Source: Marasmius tenuissimus
Taxonomy: Eukaryota > Basidiomycota > Agaricomycetes > Agaricales > Marasmiaceae
Length of the DNA stretch: 64,000 bases
Direction of reading: 5' to 3'
Assembly: GCA_029532415.1 (NCBI GenBank)
Contig: JAQOTA010000047.1
Span: 2,170,001-2,234,000 of the forward strand
The notes beneath the pieces are model-generated. The model was not told the DNA's origin. It saw nothing but the letters and a program-made list of their open reading frames with translations, and made no database searches. Below are positions 22,321 through 32,422 of this stretch, piece after piece. The stretch's first letter is position 1, and every line of letters starts with the position of its first letter. The translations under genes were made by a program, and so were the position numbers.

Positions 22321-24282
22321 ATGCTCACGGGACTTTTGGCAGACCTCAATATGTCTCAATCAGGATCAAGGTCTGCTTCTCATTCCCCAAGTGGTAATCC
22401 CCCAACGACGTTTGTTCGCAATACGCCGGGATACACTTTAGGAACAGAAGTAGAAAATTCTGTAGAAGTTTTTAACTACAATACGGAACCATTGTACTCT
22501 CAGGTTGCGGGCAGCAACTTTCCTGCTGGGTCAGGAGGAATTAGTATCATTCCAGTTTTGCTAGATGATGGTTCGAATTTCGAAGATTGGTACCGATTAC
22601 TTGAGGGTTACCTCTTTACCCAAGGCATACCTCAAGCCTTGGATGAAGAAATGCCTGAAACATCCTCTCCTGCTACTTCAGGGGAAGCTACCGCTCTAAC
22701 TGAGTGGACTTCTAGGCGTAACAAAGTAATTGGTATTATCAAAATGCGAACTCGTCGTGCTCACGACGCGCATGTTGATAAAACTTCGGTAGTCTCAACC
22801 TTATCTAAACTCAAATCTACGTTTGGAGTTCAGTCTTCTTCAAAGATGATGAATCTATATACGGACTTGCATAACGTCCAACTTCCTGAACACCTTAATC
22901 CAGTCCCAGGAATCAGTTATATGCTGACTGTTCGGGACCAACTTAAGGATCATGGAGTAGATATTGCGGACGACTTGCTGTGCCTTATGATCACAGCCAA
23001 GCTTAATGAAAAGCGCTGGCAGCTTTTCAAGCAGCAAGTATCCCGTATGAAGAAGGAAGAACTTAAACCTACCGATTTGATTGCTGCAATTACGAATGAA
23101 TGGAATAGAAGGAATGGAATTCATTCTGGTCCTGCTGCCTACACTGCCCATAACGCCAAGATTTCTGGTGTTAATAGATTTAACTCTCCTCCCAAATGGT
23201 CTGATCAGTCTCGTTCTGGTTCTTCTGCAAATCAAATGAAGAACAATAATAAAAACAACAACCAGAACCAGAACAATCAGAACCAAGGTGGATCTTCTCC
23301 CAAAAAAGGGAAGAAAAAAGGAGGAAAGGGCAAAGGCAAAGGCAAAGGCAAAGGAAAAAAGAAGGATACTCAAAAAGGGGGGCAACAATCGCATACTACG
23401 GTGCTTGAACCTTCTGAGAAACCTTCTGAATACCAGAATCGAATTAATGCAGTAAACGACCAAATCAGCTCAGTTTTTGAACGCGAAATGGCTGGGCCAG
23501 TAAACGTTCATATGTCCTACCACTACCCCACTGGTAGCACATCTGCACCAAACCCGTTCCAAAACACGTATGATCTTCAACAAACACGCCTAGAAGAGAG
23601 AATCACTGCTGACAGAGAAAGTCGCCCTGAACGACACATTTCTGTACAAGAATGGAATAATAGACGAACTGTTCAACTAGATGAACAGGTTCGACAAGTA
23701 GAAGAAGCTATTGCTTCAGCTACTACTTCCAATTCAAACATAGACAGCGATGGAGACGAGATACCATCTTTGGTGTACATCTCTGATACTCCGACAGAAC
23801 CTGATAGTGACTCTTCATCTGATCATTCTTCAAATGATAGTCATACATGTTCTGTATACTCTTATGGCGCGCATAGTAATGAAGAAATTATCTTCACAAT
23901 GCCACGACGAGAGGCGACACCTAATCATACTTTGTCTGCGGACGAAGTTGACCAAGGTGAGAATCTCGAAGTAGCATCACCCACACAAGAAGACATACGT
24001 GTAACAGTTTCATCACCTCCTGACGATTATGGACCATGGGCAGATTCTATGTTTCCTAGGAACCACGCTGATCTTGTTCATTTGTTCAGACCAGAAAACT
24101 ATTCTCAAGATGGAGATGACATCACAAAGCCACCTCTCATCAATAGAAAAGTTGAATGGCGATTCTTACAAGAATACAAAGAACAACATGATAACATGAT
24201 GCGACGAGTTAACCTTAGGAATAATAGACCACATATAATAAATGGGATTAGACTCCCAATTCCTGTTGTCGAAGAATTCTGA
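22321..24282 (+). CDS. Copia Gag region
   Basis: The first ATG in the frame is at 22,321. About 653 codons lead to the first TGA (24,280-24,282). Residues about 60-280 resemble a copia-type Gag core (DDGSNFEDWYRLLEGYL... LNEKRWQLFKQ). The CCHC zinc knuckle usual in copia Gag is absent: only one Cys lies before residue 500. Instead there is an Asn-rich stretch followed by a Lys/Gly tract (about 23,305-23,365) that could bind RNA by charge. The remainder is acidic and low in complexity. The stop is probably a decayed Arg codon. Confidence 0.8.
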   Translation: MLTGLLADLNMSQSGSRSASHSPSGNPPTTFVRNTPGYTLGTEVENSVEVFNYNTEPLYSQVAGSNFPAGSGGISIIPVLLDDGSNFEDWYRLLEGYLFTQGIPQALDEEMPETSSPATSGEATALTEWTSRRNKVIGIIKMRTRRAHDAHVDKTSVVSTLSKLKSTFGVQSSSKMMNLYTDLHNVQLPEHLNPVPGISYMLTVRDQLKDHGVDIADDLLCLMITAKLNEKRWQLFKQQVSRMKKEELKPTDLIAAITNEWNRRNGIHSGPAAYTAHNAKISGVNRFNSPPKWSDQSRSGSSANQMKNNNKNNNQNQNNQNQGGSSPKKGKKKGGKGKGKGKGKGKKKDTQKGGQQSHTTVLEPSEKPSEYQNRINAVNDQISSVFEREMAGPVNVHMSYHYPTGSTSAPNPFQNTYDLQQTRLEERITADRESRPERHISVQEWNNRRTVQLDEQVRQVEEAIASATTSNSNIDSDGDEIPSLVYISDTPTEPDSDSSSDHSSNDSHTCSVYSYGAHSNEEIIFTMPRREATPNHTLSADEVDQGENLEVASPTQEDIRVTVSSPPDDYGPWADSMFPRNHADLVHLFRPENYSQDGDDITKPPLINRKVEWRFLQEYKEQHDNMMRRVNLRNNRPHIINGIRLPIPVVEEF

Positions 24283-25860
24283 GACTTTGGAGATCAGACG
24301 ACTAACGACATAGCACTAAGGGAATCCATGATCAGAATGCGTTATAAATTAATACGCAACTCACCAGACAATAATCTTTGGATCTGGGTTCTGATCAGGA
24401 CCAAATATTATGTCGTTATGTATGCTATCAGAAGAGATGCAGTGCATAACATGACACCTCGTCAAGCTCTTCATGAATTGCGCATACAACAAAGGATATT
24501 ACATGTGGAAACAGTAGAAGACACCAAGTTCACGCTTCATTACAAATACCAAACCTGGAACCTTCAACACCTATCGACGGTTATAGCTGAAATCAATTAC
24601 AAAAATTGGATCAGCACCGTTGAAGATTTTGTTCAACGAGAGAAAAACCCTCGTTCAACTTCGGTGGATGAAGCTTTCTGAGTCAATAAGAAGAACTTCA
24701 CACTTCCTATACAAGTGATGAATCCTATCTTCTGGCATTCGTTAGTCAAGCTTGGTCTTGAAGGAAAATGGTTATTCGGAACGACAGACATAAGAGCGAG
24801 TCAATTTAGAACATCTCAATGGAGACAACCAGGGTTTAATAGGCGCTGGGTTCGCTTTATCCCTCACCTTAGTCTTCCAGATGTTCATAACTGGCACACG
24901 CACTTGTACAAATGGATGAACAACATTAGAATGTCTGTTCCCATGACTCAGGCTGATATTCCTTGAAGAGAACTCGAGGGTGGTCGCTTCGATGAACGAC
25001 CAAGAACATACCCCGGAGATTTCATGGAATTAGCCGAGTCACTTAATCGTTCCAAATCTCCAATCTCTACTACCCATGAATACATAAATTGTCCCGCAAC
25101 TACACCACCTAGAGTACGACAATGGCAGGACCAAGTCGTTCACACACCTCCAAGCTCTCCTGAATCTTTTTATGGCATACAATCCTTAGAAGAGGATTAC
25201 ATTGATGTTCCTTCTCGCCCAACCACTGCCCCACCAGATCAACCAGAAAGACTTAGTCCGGTAGATGAACAACCTGAGGTTGACCCCTGGGTTACATCTC
25301 CAAGTGATCCCCGAAACTCTCAATTCGAGAATTATGGACCTGCAGTAATTGGACTAAGGACCAATGGAATGCCCTTGCACGTTGCTAATGGCACGAGTAT
25401 TGGCAATATCACTATGGTTGTTAATGATAATCAGCCATATCAAGCCATGAGATTCGTTCAATGGCAAAACTATAAACGCCAATTGGAAGCTTGGATAGAA
25501 GTTGAAGACGCCGCAAATCAACGTTATCAAGAAGAACTCAGAACAAGACGAGAGCTTCTTGTTCGTCAAGGATTCCAAAGTCAGAATCAAGAACCGCTTC
25601 AATGGCATGAACGGTACTTTGATGATAGTGACTATGGAGATGGCCTTGAAGGAGTTGATAACGATTGGGCTGAAAGCAACGATCGTGGAGATTGGCAAGT
25701 TTTTCAAAGTTCTAATAGTCAAACTTTCACTAAATCCTCGATGCAGAACTATCATATCCTAAGGAATTCAGTACCAAGGAAATGTAGTATTGCTTCTGTA
25801 TATGCAACGACGAAATATAAGTCGTTCTCTGCTGCATTTTCGAGTGATTGTGAAGTGAGA
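24283..25860 (+). pseudogene. Extra inter-domain region of copia gag-pol
   Basis: Same reading frame as Gag and Pol, cut by TGA at 24,679-24,681 and 24,964-24,966. About 525 codons with no recognised domain. The segments contain tryptophan-rich, proline-poor patches and a Gln/Asn/Asp-rich part. The length here is the main reason the element exceeds 9 kb. It may be an added structural domain of Gag or a captured host sequence. Confidence 0.6.
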
Positions 25861-28137
25861 AATACGCGAAATGCCTGGCTACTTGATAGTGGGGCATCAG
25901 CGCATATGACTCCGTATAAAACGGATTTCTCAGACTATCAGACCTTGGAAATGCCAATAGGTCTTACTACATCAGCGGGTGATAAAGCAAATGTGCAAAT
26001 AGTAGGCTATGGTACTGTCCTCATACAACACACCAATAGCGCAGGAGTGACACAAGTCACAAAGTTATACCCAGTGATGTATAATCCAGACAGCCCACAT
26101 CGTTTAATCTCTAGTGGGAAGTTCCGGAGTATAGGTTACTATACTTTACTGGACTCTCCAGAGACTTCGATCCGGAGTAAGAAAGATGATTCTCTTTTAA
26201 TGAGCTTTTACCCAAGCCATAAAGATGATCCTTTACGATGGATGAACGCGAAGGTTCTTGTGGGAGAAACTTCCTTCACATCTGTTGTATCTTTCAATAC
26301 TTCTGAATTATGGCACAGACGTATGGGACACTGTGATCCCAGAGTCTTAGGAAAATTAATGGATAATGTTAAAGGGCTTCCAACGGAGTTGGTTACTTCG
26401 AAGGGAGAAACGAAACCATGCCGAGGCTGTGCCAAAGGCAAAATGGTTGCCAAAACGTACCCTTTATCCTCAAAACGAGCTAAGGAGCCTCTTGAGCTTG
26501 TGCACGGTGATTTGATAGAATATCCAACTCGCTCTTACTATCAAAACGAATATGCTTTAACCTTATTCGATGATGCAACATCATACGGATGGGTATATCC
26601 AATTCGTAAAAAGAGCGATACAGATCAGAAATTGCGCAATTGGCTAGCTCTTGTAGAGTGTCAGACTAATAAAAAGGTCAAAAGTGTGCATTTCGATCGA
26701 GGGGGAGAATTCTTTTCAAATGAACAATGGGATTGGTATAACTCTCTAGGAATATTTCCACAAAGAGGTTCTCCCAACGTGCATGAACAGAATGGACGAG
26801 CAGAAAGATTTAATTGTACACTACGAGAAAAATCTGAAGCTATGCGCTTTCAGGCTTGTGCGCCTGAAAACTGGTGGGAATTTGCAATTCTCACAGCTGT
26901 CCATATCTACAATAGAACTCCTATTCGTTTGAGGAAATACAGAACTCCAGCTGAGTTGTTTGAGAATAAGAAGCCTGATGTTTCATCCTTCAGGACGTTC
27001 GGATGTGGCGCATATGCATACATACTGAAACGTAAAAATAAGCTTGCTCCACACTCTGAAGCAATGATTTTCATTGGTTACGAGAGCGGATCAAAAGCTT
27101 ATCGATTCTTTCGAACAACCAACAATTCTGTATACATTACTCCACAAGCAGTTTTCGATGAGAACTGGTTTCCTAAATGTCAGAAAGAAGTCGGATCCAT
27201 AGAGTTTGATAAAACCAACAAACCTGTCTGGTCTATACCCTTTCCAACGTACCCGTATGATGGCCATGAAGATCATCACAATGATGATGATTTCTTCAAT
27301 CCTCCACCTCCACCAGGATCAGATGATGACGATCATCAGCCTGGGGGAGATCCTCCCTTGGATCCTATCCCGGATGATAAAAGCGATGATGTGCACAACA
27401 GCAATCATCCAAATACTGATGGATTTGGATCACCGAAAGGCTCCGATCACAATCCTAATCAGTATGGTCCGGATCCACGGTCTGCTGGTTCTTCTGGAAA
27501 TACAAATCCATTTGGATTTCGCCAAGCTGACTATGATGAGTGGGAGAACTTACGAGCTCCTCCACCTGCAGCTGCCAGAAGAAACCCTCCAAGAAATAGA
27601 GTAACTCCCAACCATCCATTTAATGTTTACGGAAATCGGCATCCTGTTGAGATTGAACGTGATATCGATTCTCAAGCACGCTGGCAGAGTCAAATTAATC
27701 CGACAAATGAACCTGAAACAATACCAAATAGGGTTCCTGATCCAGCCACTCCTATGGACACGGATGATGATATGAGCGACCTTGCTCAGCAAGGGGGAGA
27801 AAATTACTTGGTTTATTTGCTGAATAACGGTCATCAACTATATGGTCTTCAAGCCAGTAGTTATGATAACATTTGTGAATGGACATACAAACAAGTCCAG
27901 AAGCGTCCTAAAGATGAACGACCATCTTGGGAAGCAGCATGCAGACTGGAATTACAATCACTCAAAAATAGAAACATCTTTGATGTGGTGACACTACCCA
28001 AAGGCCGAAAAGCGGTGAAATCCCGCTGGGTATTTGACATCAAGTCTGATGGCCGTAAAAAGGCAAGACTTGTTGCGAAAGGATTTTCGCAAAAACAAGG
28101 GATAGACTATAACGAGTTGTTCTCTCCTGTAGTATGA
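25024..28137 (+). pseudogene. Copia Pol: protease, integrase and start of reverse transcriptase
   Basis: Frame of 1,037 codons. The protease motif is DSGASAHM (Asp codon at 25,885). The integrase has a zinc region WHRRMGH...CRGC (26,311-26,431) and the DDE residues: Asp in HGDLIEY (26,509), Asp in FDRGGEF (26,695) and Glu in GRAERF (26,803). A disordered acidic and proline-rich linker (about 27,250-27,800) is followed by the start of reverse transcriptase (KSRWVFDIKSDG... FSPVV). It ends at TGA 28,135-28,137, exactly where related polyproteins have a basic residue before FETVR. Confidence 0.9.
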
Positions 28138-29403
28138 TTCGAAACCGTACGACTTCTATTGGCACTAGCAGCGCTTGAAGATTGGGAGATCTCTGCGCTA
28201 GACGTTAAAACAGCATTTCTTTATGGTGCCTTAGATGAGGAGATCTACATGGAACAACCTGAAGGCTTCGTTACGGACTCCAGCAAGGTTTGGAGGTTAC
28301 GCAAAGCATTGTACGGATTAAAACAGGCTTCTCGTGCCTGGTGGCGTCAATGTACTGAATCCATGAAACGTCTGGGATTCAAACGATGCTTATCCGATGC
28401 TGGCGTATATGTCTTCAACAAGAATGGCAATATGGTCATTGCCGTCGTCTATGTCGACGATGCTTTATTTATGGGTCCTGATCGCAACCTTGTCAACAGA
28501 CTAAAAAGCGAATTCATGAAAATCTGGGAATGCCGAGATCTAGGCGAGCCAACAGAATTTCTGCGAATGCGAATTACTCGAGATCGGAAGAATCGCAGAC
28601 TGATCCTTGATCAGCGAGACTATCTTGAAAAGATAATTCGTAAATTCGGAGTTCTGAACGCCAAGACGGCATATACGCCTTTGCCAGAAGGCTATAACCC
28701 AACCCAAAACCAGGGGGAGGTTAATCCCAAGATTAGGCATAGATTCCAATCGGTTATCGGATCATTACTTTACTTGGCTCTCGGAACGAGACCAGACATA
28801 TCCTTTGCTGTAATCAAGATGTCACAGTATGGAGCTAATCCTAATCAGGAACACCTCCAAAAGGCACTTTACATCGTAAAATACCTAGTTCACACTGCAA
28901 AGTACGAACTCATTTACGATGGTAGATCCAACCAAGGACTACTTGCCTTTGCTGACTCTGATTGGGCAACTGATAAAGATGATCGTCGATCACAGACTGG
29001 ATATATCGTAAAGCTTGCCAATGCGCCAGTTTGCTGGGTCTCTCAGAAACAGAAAACGGTTGCATTATCATCCACAGAAGCAGAGTATATGGCTCTATCT
29101 GATTGTACACGTCAGGCTTGCTGGATGAAGTTGTTATTGAACGAATTGAACTTCCCTATTCGATCAGTTCCATGTGTTAGCGACAACCAAGGCGCTATCT
29201 TTCTCAGCAGCAATGAAGCTACTGATAAAAGAACAAAACACATTGACAATCGATACCACTTCATCAGGGAAGCAGTGGAACACGGAAAGACTCAAATCTA
29301 TTTCGTTGAAACTGCTAAACAACCTGCTGATCTTCTTACGAAGAATCTTGGCAAAACGAAGTTCGAATTGTTCAGGCAATCTTTAGGATTAACATTTCAC
29401 TAG
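28138..29403 (+). pseudogene. Copia Pol: reverse transcriptase catalytic part and RNase H
   Basis: Continues the same frame after the TGA at 28,135. It contains LDVKTAFLYGALDEEIYMEQ, the catalytic YVDD (28,450-28,461), and RNase H with DSDWATDKDDRRSQTGY, SSTEAEYMAL and KRTKHIDNRYHFIRE. The C-terminus is a normal copia end with a stop at 29,401-29,403. No frameshift is seen. Confidence 0.9.
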
Positions 29404-29426
29404 TTCCATGATCGCATGATGAACTT

Positions 29427-29438
29427 AGTGAGGGGGAG
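29427..29438 (+). promoter_or_regulatory. Polypurine tract of the copia element
   Basis: Purine-rich stretch (GTGAGGGGGAG) directly before the 3' LTR, in the position of the plus-strand primer. Confidence 0.85.
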
Positions 29439-29956
29439 TGTTGAACATGATGGAGATCATGTGATACACTGTTGACGTGTTGTTTACGCGTCACACTATT
29501 TATAGAGCTACGCCTCTAGAACACTTGCGTCCTCATGCAAGTACTACATCTCTGTCTACGTATCCTACTACGTACATCTAGTTTCATCATATATGACACT
29601 ATAGACAGTCGCTATCTAATAGCATAAGTAGAGCCTCCAATACATGAGGCACACACGACTATGCTCACCAAGCATACTACCATTCATGGTAGAAGTACTT
29701 ACACAGTACTAATGTCTTTTACGCCTTTAGGGCCGAATACCTACTTCTAGTAGTAGTTTCAGTTAGTGTAATACTCATTACATGTACCAGAAACTTATGT
29801 ATAAAAGACTGGACAAAAGGCCTTAAGCCTTAGGACAATCTACTCGATTATCACCTCTTCACAAGCATCACAAGACTACAAGAACACTCTGTGTATTACC
29901 CATGTGAGGTTTACTTTGTTATACCCACTGTGCACTTTAACTATGCTGGCTCATCA
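29439..29956 (+). repeat. 3' LTR of the copia element
   Basis: 518 bp, the same ends as the 5' LTR, three mismatches to it. It is followed by the CACTG target duplication at 29,957-29,961. Confidence 0.95.
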
Positions 29957-30019
29957 CACTGCTGGTCTTCCACTCCTAGATTGACTTGTCGATGCGGCAG
30001 CTGCTGTACCGTCAGACAT
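29957..30019 (-). pseudogene. First-exon fragment of the Spt5-like gene, cut off by copia
   Basis: Minus-strand ATG at 30,019 opens 21 codons (MSDGTAAAASTSQSRSGRPA, then Val). Skipping the element and one target duplication, the next codon is GAA at 20,777-20,775, in the same frame as the rest of the gene. This identifies the interrupted exon and the pre-insertion site. The promoter side (30,020-30,350) holds no other gene. Confidence 0.7.
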
Positions 30020-30356
30020 TTTATCTCTGCACTGTGCAGAAGCCTGCAAAGTGATACAATAAGTCAGTGACTTGTTCAAAGCTGTTTTTTCATTTCTTAA
30101 AACACTCAAATGAATTTCTTATACTGTATAACTACATATACAACTTTTGACTGCTACTAACTACATAGGTGGACCATGGGGATCAACTCATCGGCAAACT
30201 GTGGTGGTGGTTTAAGGCCAGGCAGGAAAGCCGTGCAGGCACTTCATGCTTGCTCAACTATTCCCATGAACCTTGGAGGGCAAGAGGCATGTGATATCAA
30301 TTGGTGCTAGGGAAAAAACATGTATTCGAGATGGTGTAGTATTTGGGATAATGTAG

Positions 30357-30667
30357 TGTTGAATCCGTGGACTATTATTAGATCCCGGTATATCCGAAGT
30401 CCTGGTTCATACTTCCCGCCATCATATTATGCAGGACAATTGTTCCATTCATCATTTCTACTTATGATCATATGTACAATTTTCATTGTCGTCCTTATAT
30501 GGTATTTACTATAGTCACTACATGTATATAAGCTCGTAGTTCTCTACTTGAATCGACAGTGTGCTTGAGCTTCTACGTCTCGCCTCTACCTCTCTAAACT
30601 CCTCTCTGGTAAGTAGTAGTGTAGCCATGTTGTAGTCCTCTGCGCTAGGTGTCATGCCGGCTCATCA
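30357..30667 (+). repeat. Solo LTR of a second copia-like family (311 bp)
   Basis: Starts TGTTGAATCC and ends CGGCTCATCA, the same terminal style as the full element, but the interior is different. It is flanked by the 5 bp duplication TGTAG (30,352-30,356 and 30,668-30,672). A TATATAAG box lies near 30,523. It was left by LTR-LTR recombination of an older insertion. Confidence 0.85.
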
Positions 30668-30940
30668 TGTAGTACTTGGGAGTTAGGAATCGGGATGGTG
30701 TAGTATTCAAGAAATAGAGCATAAACTTATTCAAGGGCCCACTCTGCTACGCCTGGAGGCCTGACCCGACCATCTAAGAAGTGGCTGAGAACGTGTCTTC
30801 AGATGATCGAGTTGGCTAAGTCAGCAGGAGTGAAGGTCAGAACTTCCTTGTAAGGAAGATATCTGGCTTCCTTGAAGCTACTAGAGGTAAAACATGAGGT
30901 CAACATGGGATTAAGCTAACATTGATGCTCAAGGAGGTAC
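30668..30940. other. Gap with no gene
   Basis: Nothing recognised between the solo LTR and the small minus-strand gene relic that follows. Confidence 0.4.
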
Positions 30941-30945
30941 CAGAC

Positions 30946-31490
30946 TTATGAACACATTGCACACAACAGTATCCCAGGGTTATCGGGATCCTTTTTGAGG
31001 TACTTATCAGCTGATTTAAAGGAGTTGAACCACAGTGCATAGTAGGAACACTCCCAACAAGTAGCAATATTGCGGGTGAGACGGAGTGCTGGGAAACTTT
31101 GGGTTACAACCCGGGGATAGTTGTCTTCGGTGATGTCCATGAGTGGAGGAAGATCTAGTTTAGCAATGCATCAGTTGCAGAACCGGAAAGAAAAGGCTCA
31201 AAGGCTCAAAGCTCACCACTCTTGTCCAGTTCTGTCAGAACGTCAGACTCAAGCTCTCTGTCGGAATCACCAGTGGAGGCTTGAACACCTGTGTTGACTT
31301 CAGCTGCAAAACATCAGGTCAGAGCAGAAAATATATCGCAATGACGCTCAATACCTTGCCAATCTTTGTGTTGTTTCTCCTTTTGTCGTTGTTGCTTGCA
31401 GGCACATCAAGCTACAAGAATCAGTTAGAACAACAAGGTTATGAGTGACAACCGGGATGATATGTACCAGCTCTGGTCTTTCTGGACATG
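30946..31490 (-). pseudogene. Small unrecognised multi-exon gene or relic
   Basis: Minus strand, starting MSRKTRA at about 31,486. Candidate short exons carry QRQKEKQHKDWQ, then EVNTGVQASTGDSDRELESD, then a 64-codon end with MDITEDNYPRVVTQ and Cys pairs (CWEC, CAMC) that could bind zinc. The introns between them are 45-60 bp with GT-AG borders, but the first junction meets a stop, so the copy may be broken. I do not recognise the family. It lies among transposon relics and may be one itself. Confidence 0.35.
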
Positions 31491-31499
31491 TTGGGGGTG

Positions 31500-31893
31500 A
31501 AGATGAGGAAGCAGAGCATTTTGTGACTGCTTAAATAGTTGTTGAACTTTGCCGACTCATGGGGGTTTCTTCTCAGGGGTGAGGCCTTTCTGTGTTGGAG
31601 CTATTGGGATCCAGAGTCTGCCATCGTGTCATGAGCATTGATCCTTTTTGAGAGGTTGCATCCAATCTACCAAGATAAAAGTGTGAATACCAGACAAAGA
31701 ACTGAAATGAGATGCACAGAATGATTGTCAAGAAGATGACAAGTCGATTGACATGTACATGTAAAAGGTCAAGGTACATGGGCACCCTGGTCACCAGCCT
31801 ATCCATCATGAGACTTATAATATCTCGTTTACATCCAAAGTACTGTGAGCAACGAGTGAGCCATATAGATTGGGAATAGTGGAGATAAACGCT
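31500..31893. other. Gap with no gene
   Basis: A 78-codon minus-strand frame with a hydrophobic core (31,573-31,809) is the only frame of note, and nothing supports it as a gene. The stretch borders the target duplication of the next solo LTR. Confidence 0.35.
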
Positions 31894-31898
31894 GCAAC

Positions 31899-32417
31899 TG
31901 ATGAGCCAGCATAGTTAAAGTGCACAGTGGGTATAACAAAGTAAACCTCACATGGGTAATACACAGAGTGTTATTGTAGTCTTGAGATGCTTGTGAAGAG
32001 GTGATAATCGAGTAGATTGTCCTAAGGCTTAAGGCCTTTTGTCCAGTCTTTTATACATAAGTTTCTGGTACATGTAATGAGTATTACACTAACTGAAACT
32101 ACTACTAGAAGTAGGTATTCGGCCCTAAAGGCGTAAAAGACATTAGTACTGTGTAAGTACTTCTACCGTGAATGGTAGTATGCTTGGTGAGCATAGTCGT
32201 GTTTGCCTCATGTATTGGAGGCTCTACTTATGCTATTGGATAGCGACTGTCTATAGTGTCATTTATGATGAAACTACTAGGTACGTAGTGAAATACATAG
32301 ACAGAGACGTAGTGCTTGCATGAGAACGCAAGTGTTCTAGAGGCGTAGCTCTATAAATAGTGTGACGCGTAAACAACACGTCAACAGTGTATCACATGAT
32401 ATTCATCATGTTCAACA
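31899..32417 (-). repeat. Solo LTR of the full-length copia family, reverse orientation
   Basis: 519 bp, reverse complement of the LTR at 20,783-21,300, with about 3% differences by eye. It is flanked by the 5 bp duplication GCAAC (31,894-31,898 and 32,418-32,422). It is older than the full-length element, because it differs from both LTRs at more sites than they differ from each other. Confidence 0.95.
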
Positions 32418-32422
32418 GCAAC

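Larger units (their letters stand above)
20783..29956 (+). mobile_element. Ty1/copia LTR retrotransposon, full length (9,174 bp)
   Basis: Complete element with two 518 bp LTRs (TG...CA ends), a half-tRNA-type primer site, a single gag-pol frame in the order Gag, protease, integrase, reverse transcriptase, RNase H (copia order), a purine tract, and 5 bp CACTG target duplications. The LTRs differ at three positions (about 0.6%), so the insertion is recent. It is long for a copia element (usually about 5 kb), because of a roughly 1 kb leader and roughly 800 extra codons between Gag and protease. Four in-frame TGA codons make this copy non-autonomous unless they are read through. It is inserted in the first exon of a minus-strand Spt5-like gene. 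Confidence 0.95.

Noticed and set aside
22855..23463. 202-codon minus-strand frame inside Gag
   Set aside because: It is the antisense shadow of the Gag Lys/Gly tract (Phe/Leu/Ala run in reverse). The plus-strand frame has clear retroelement domains.
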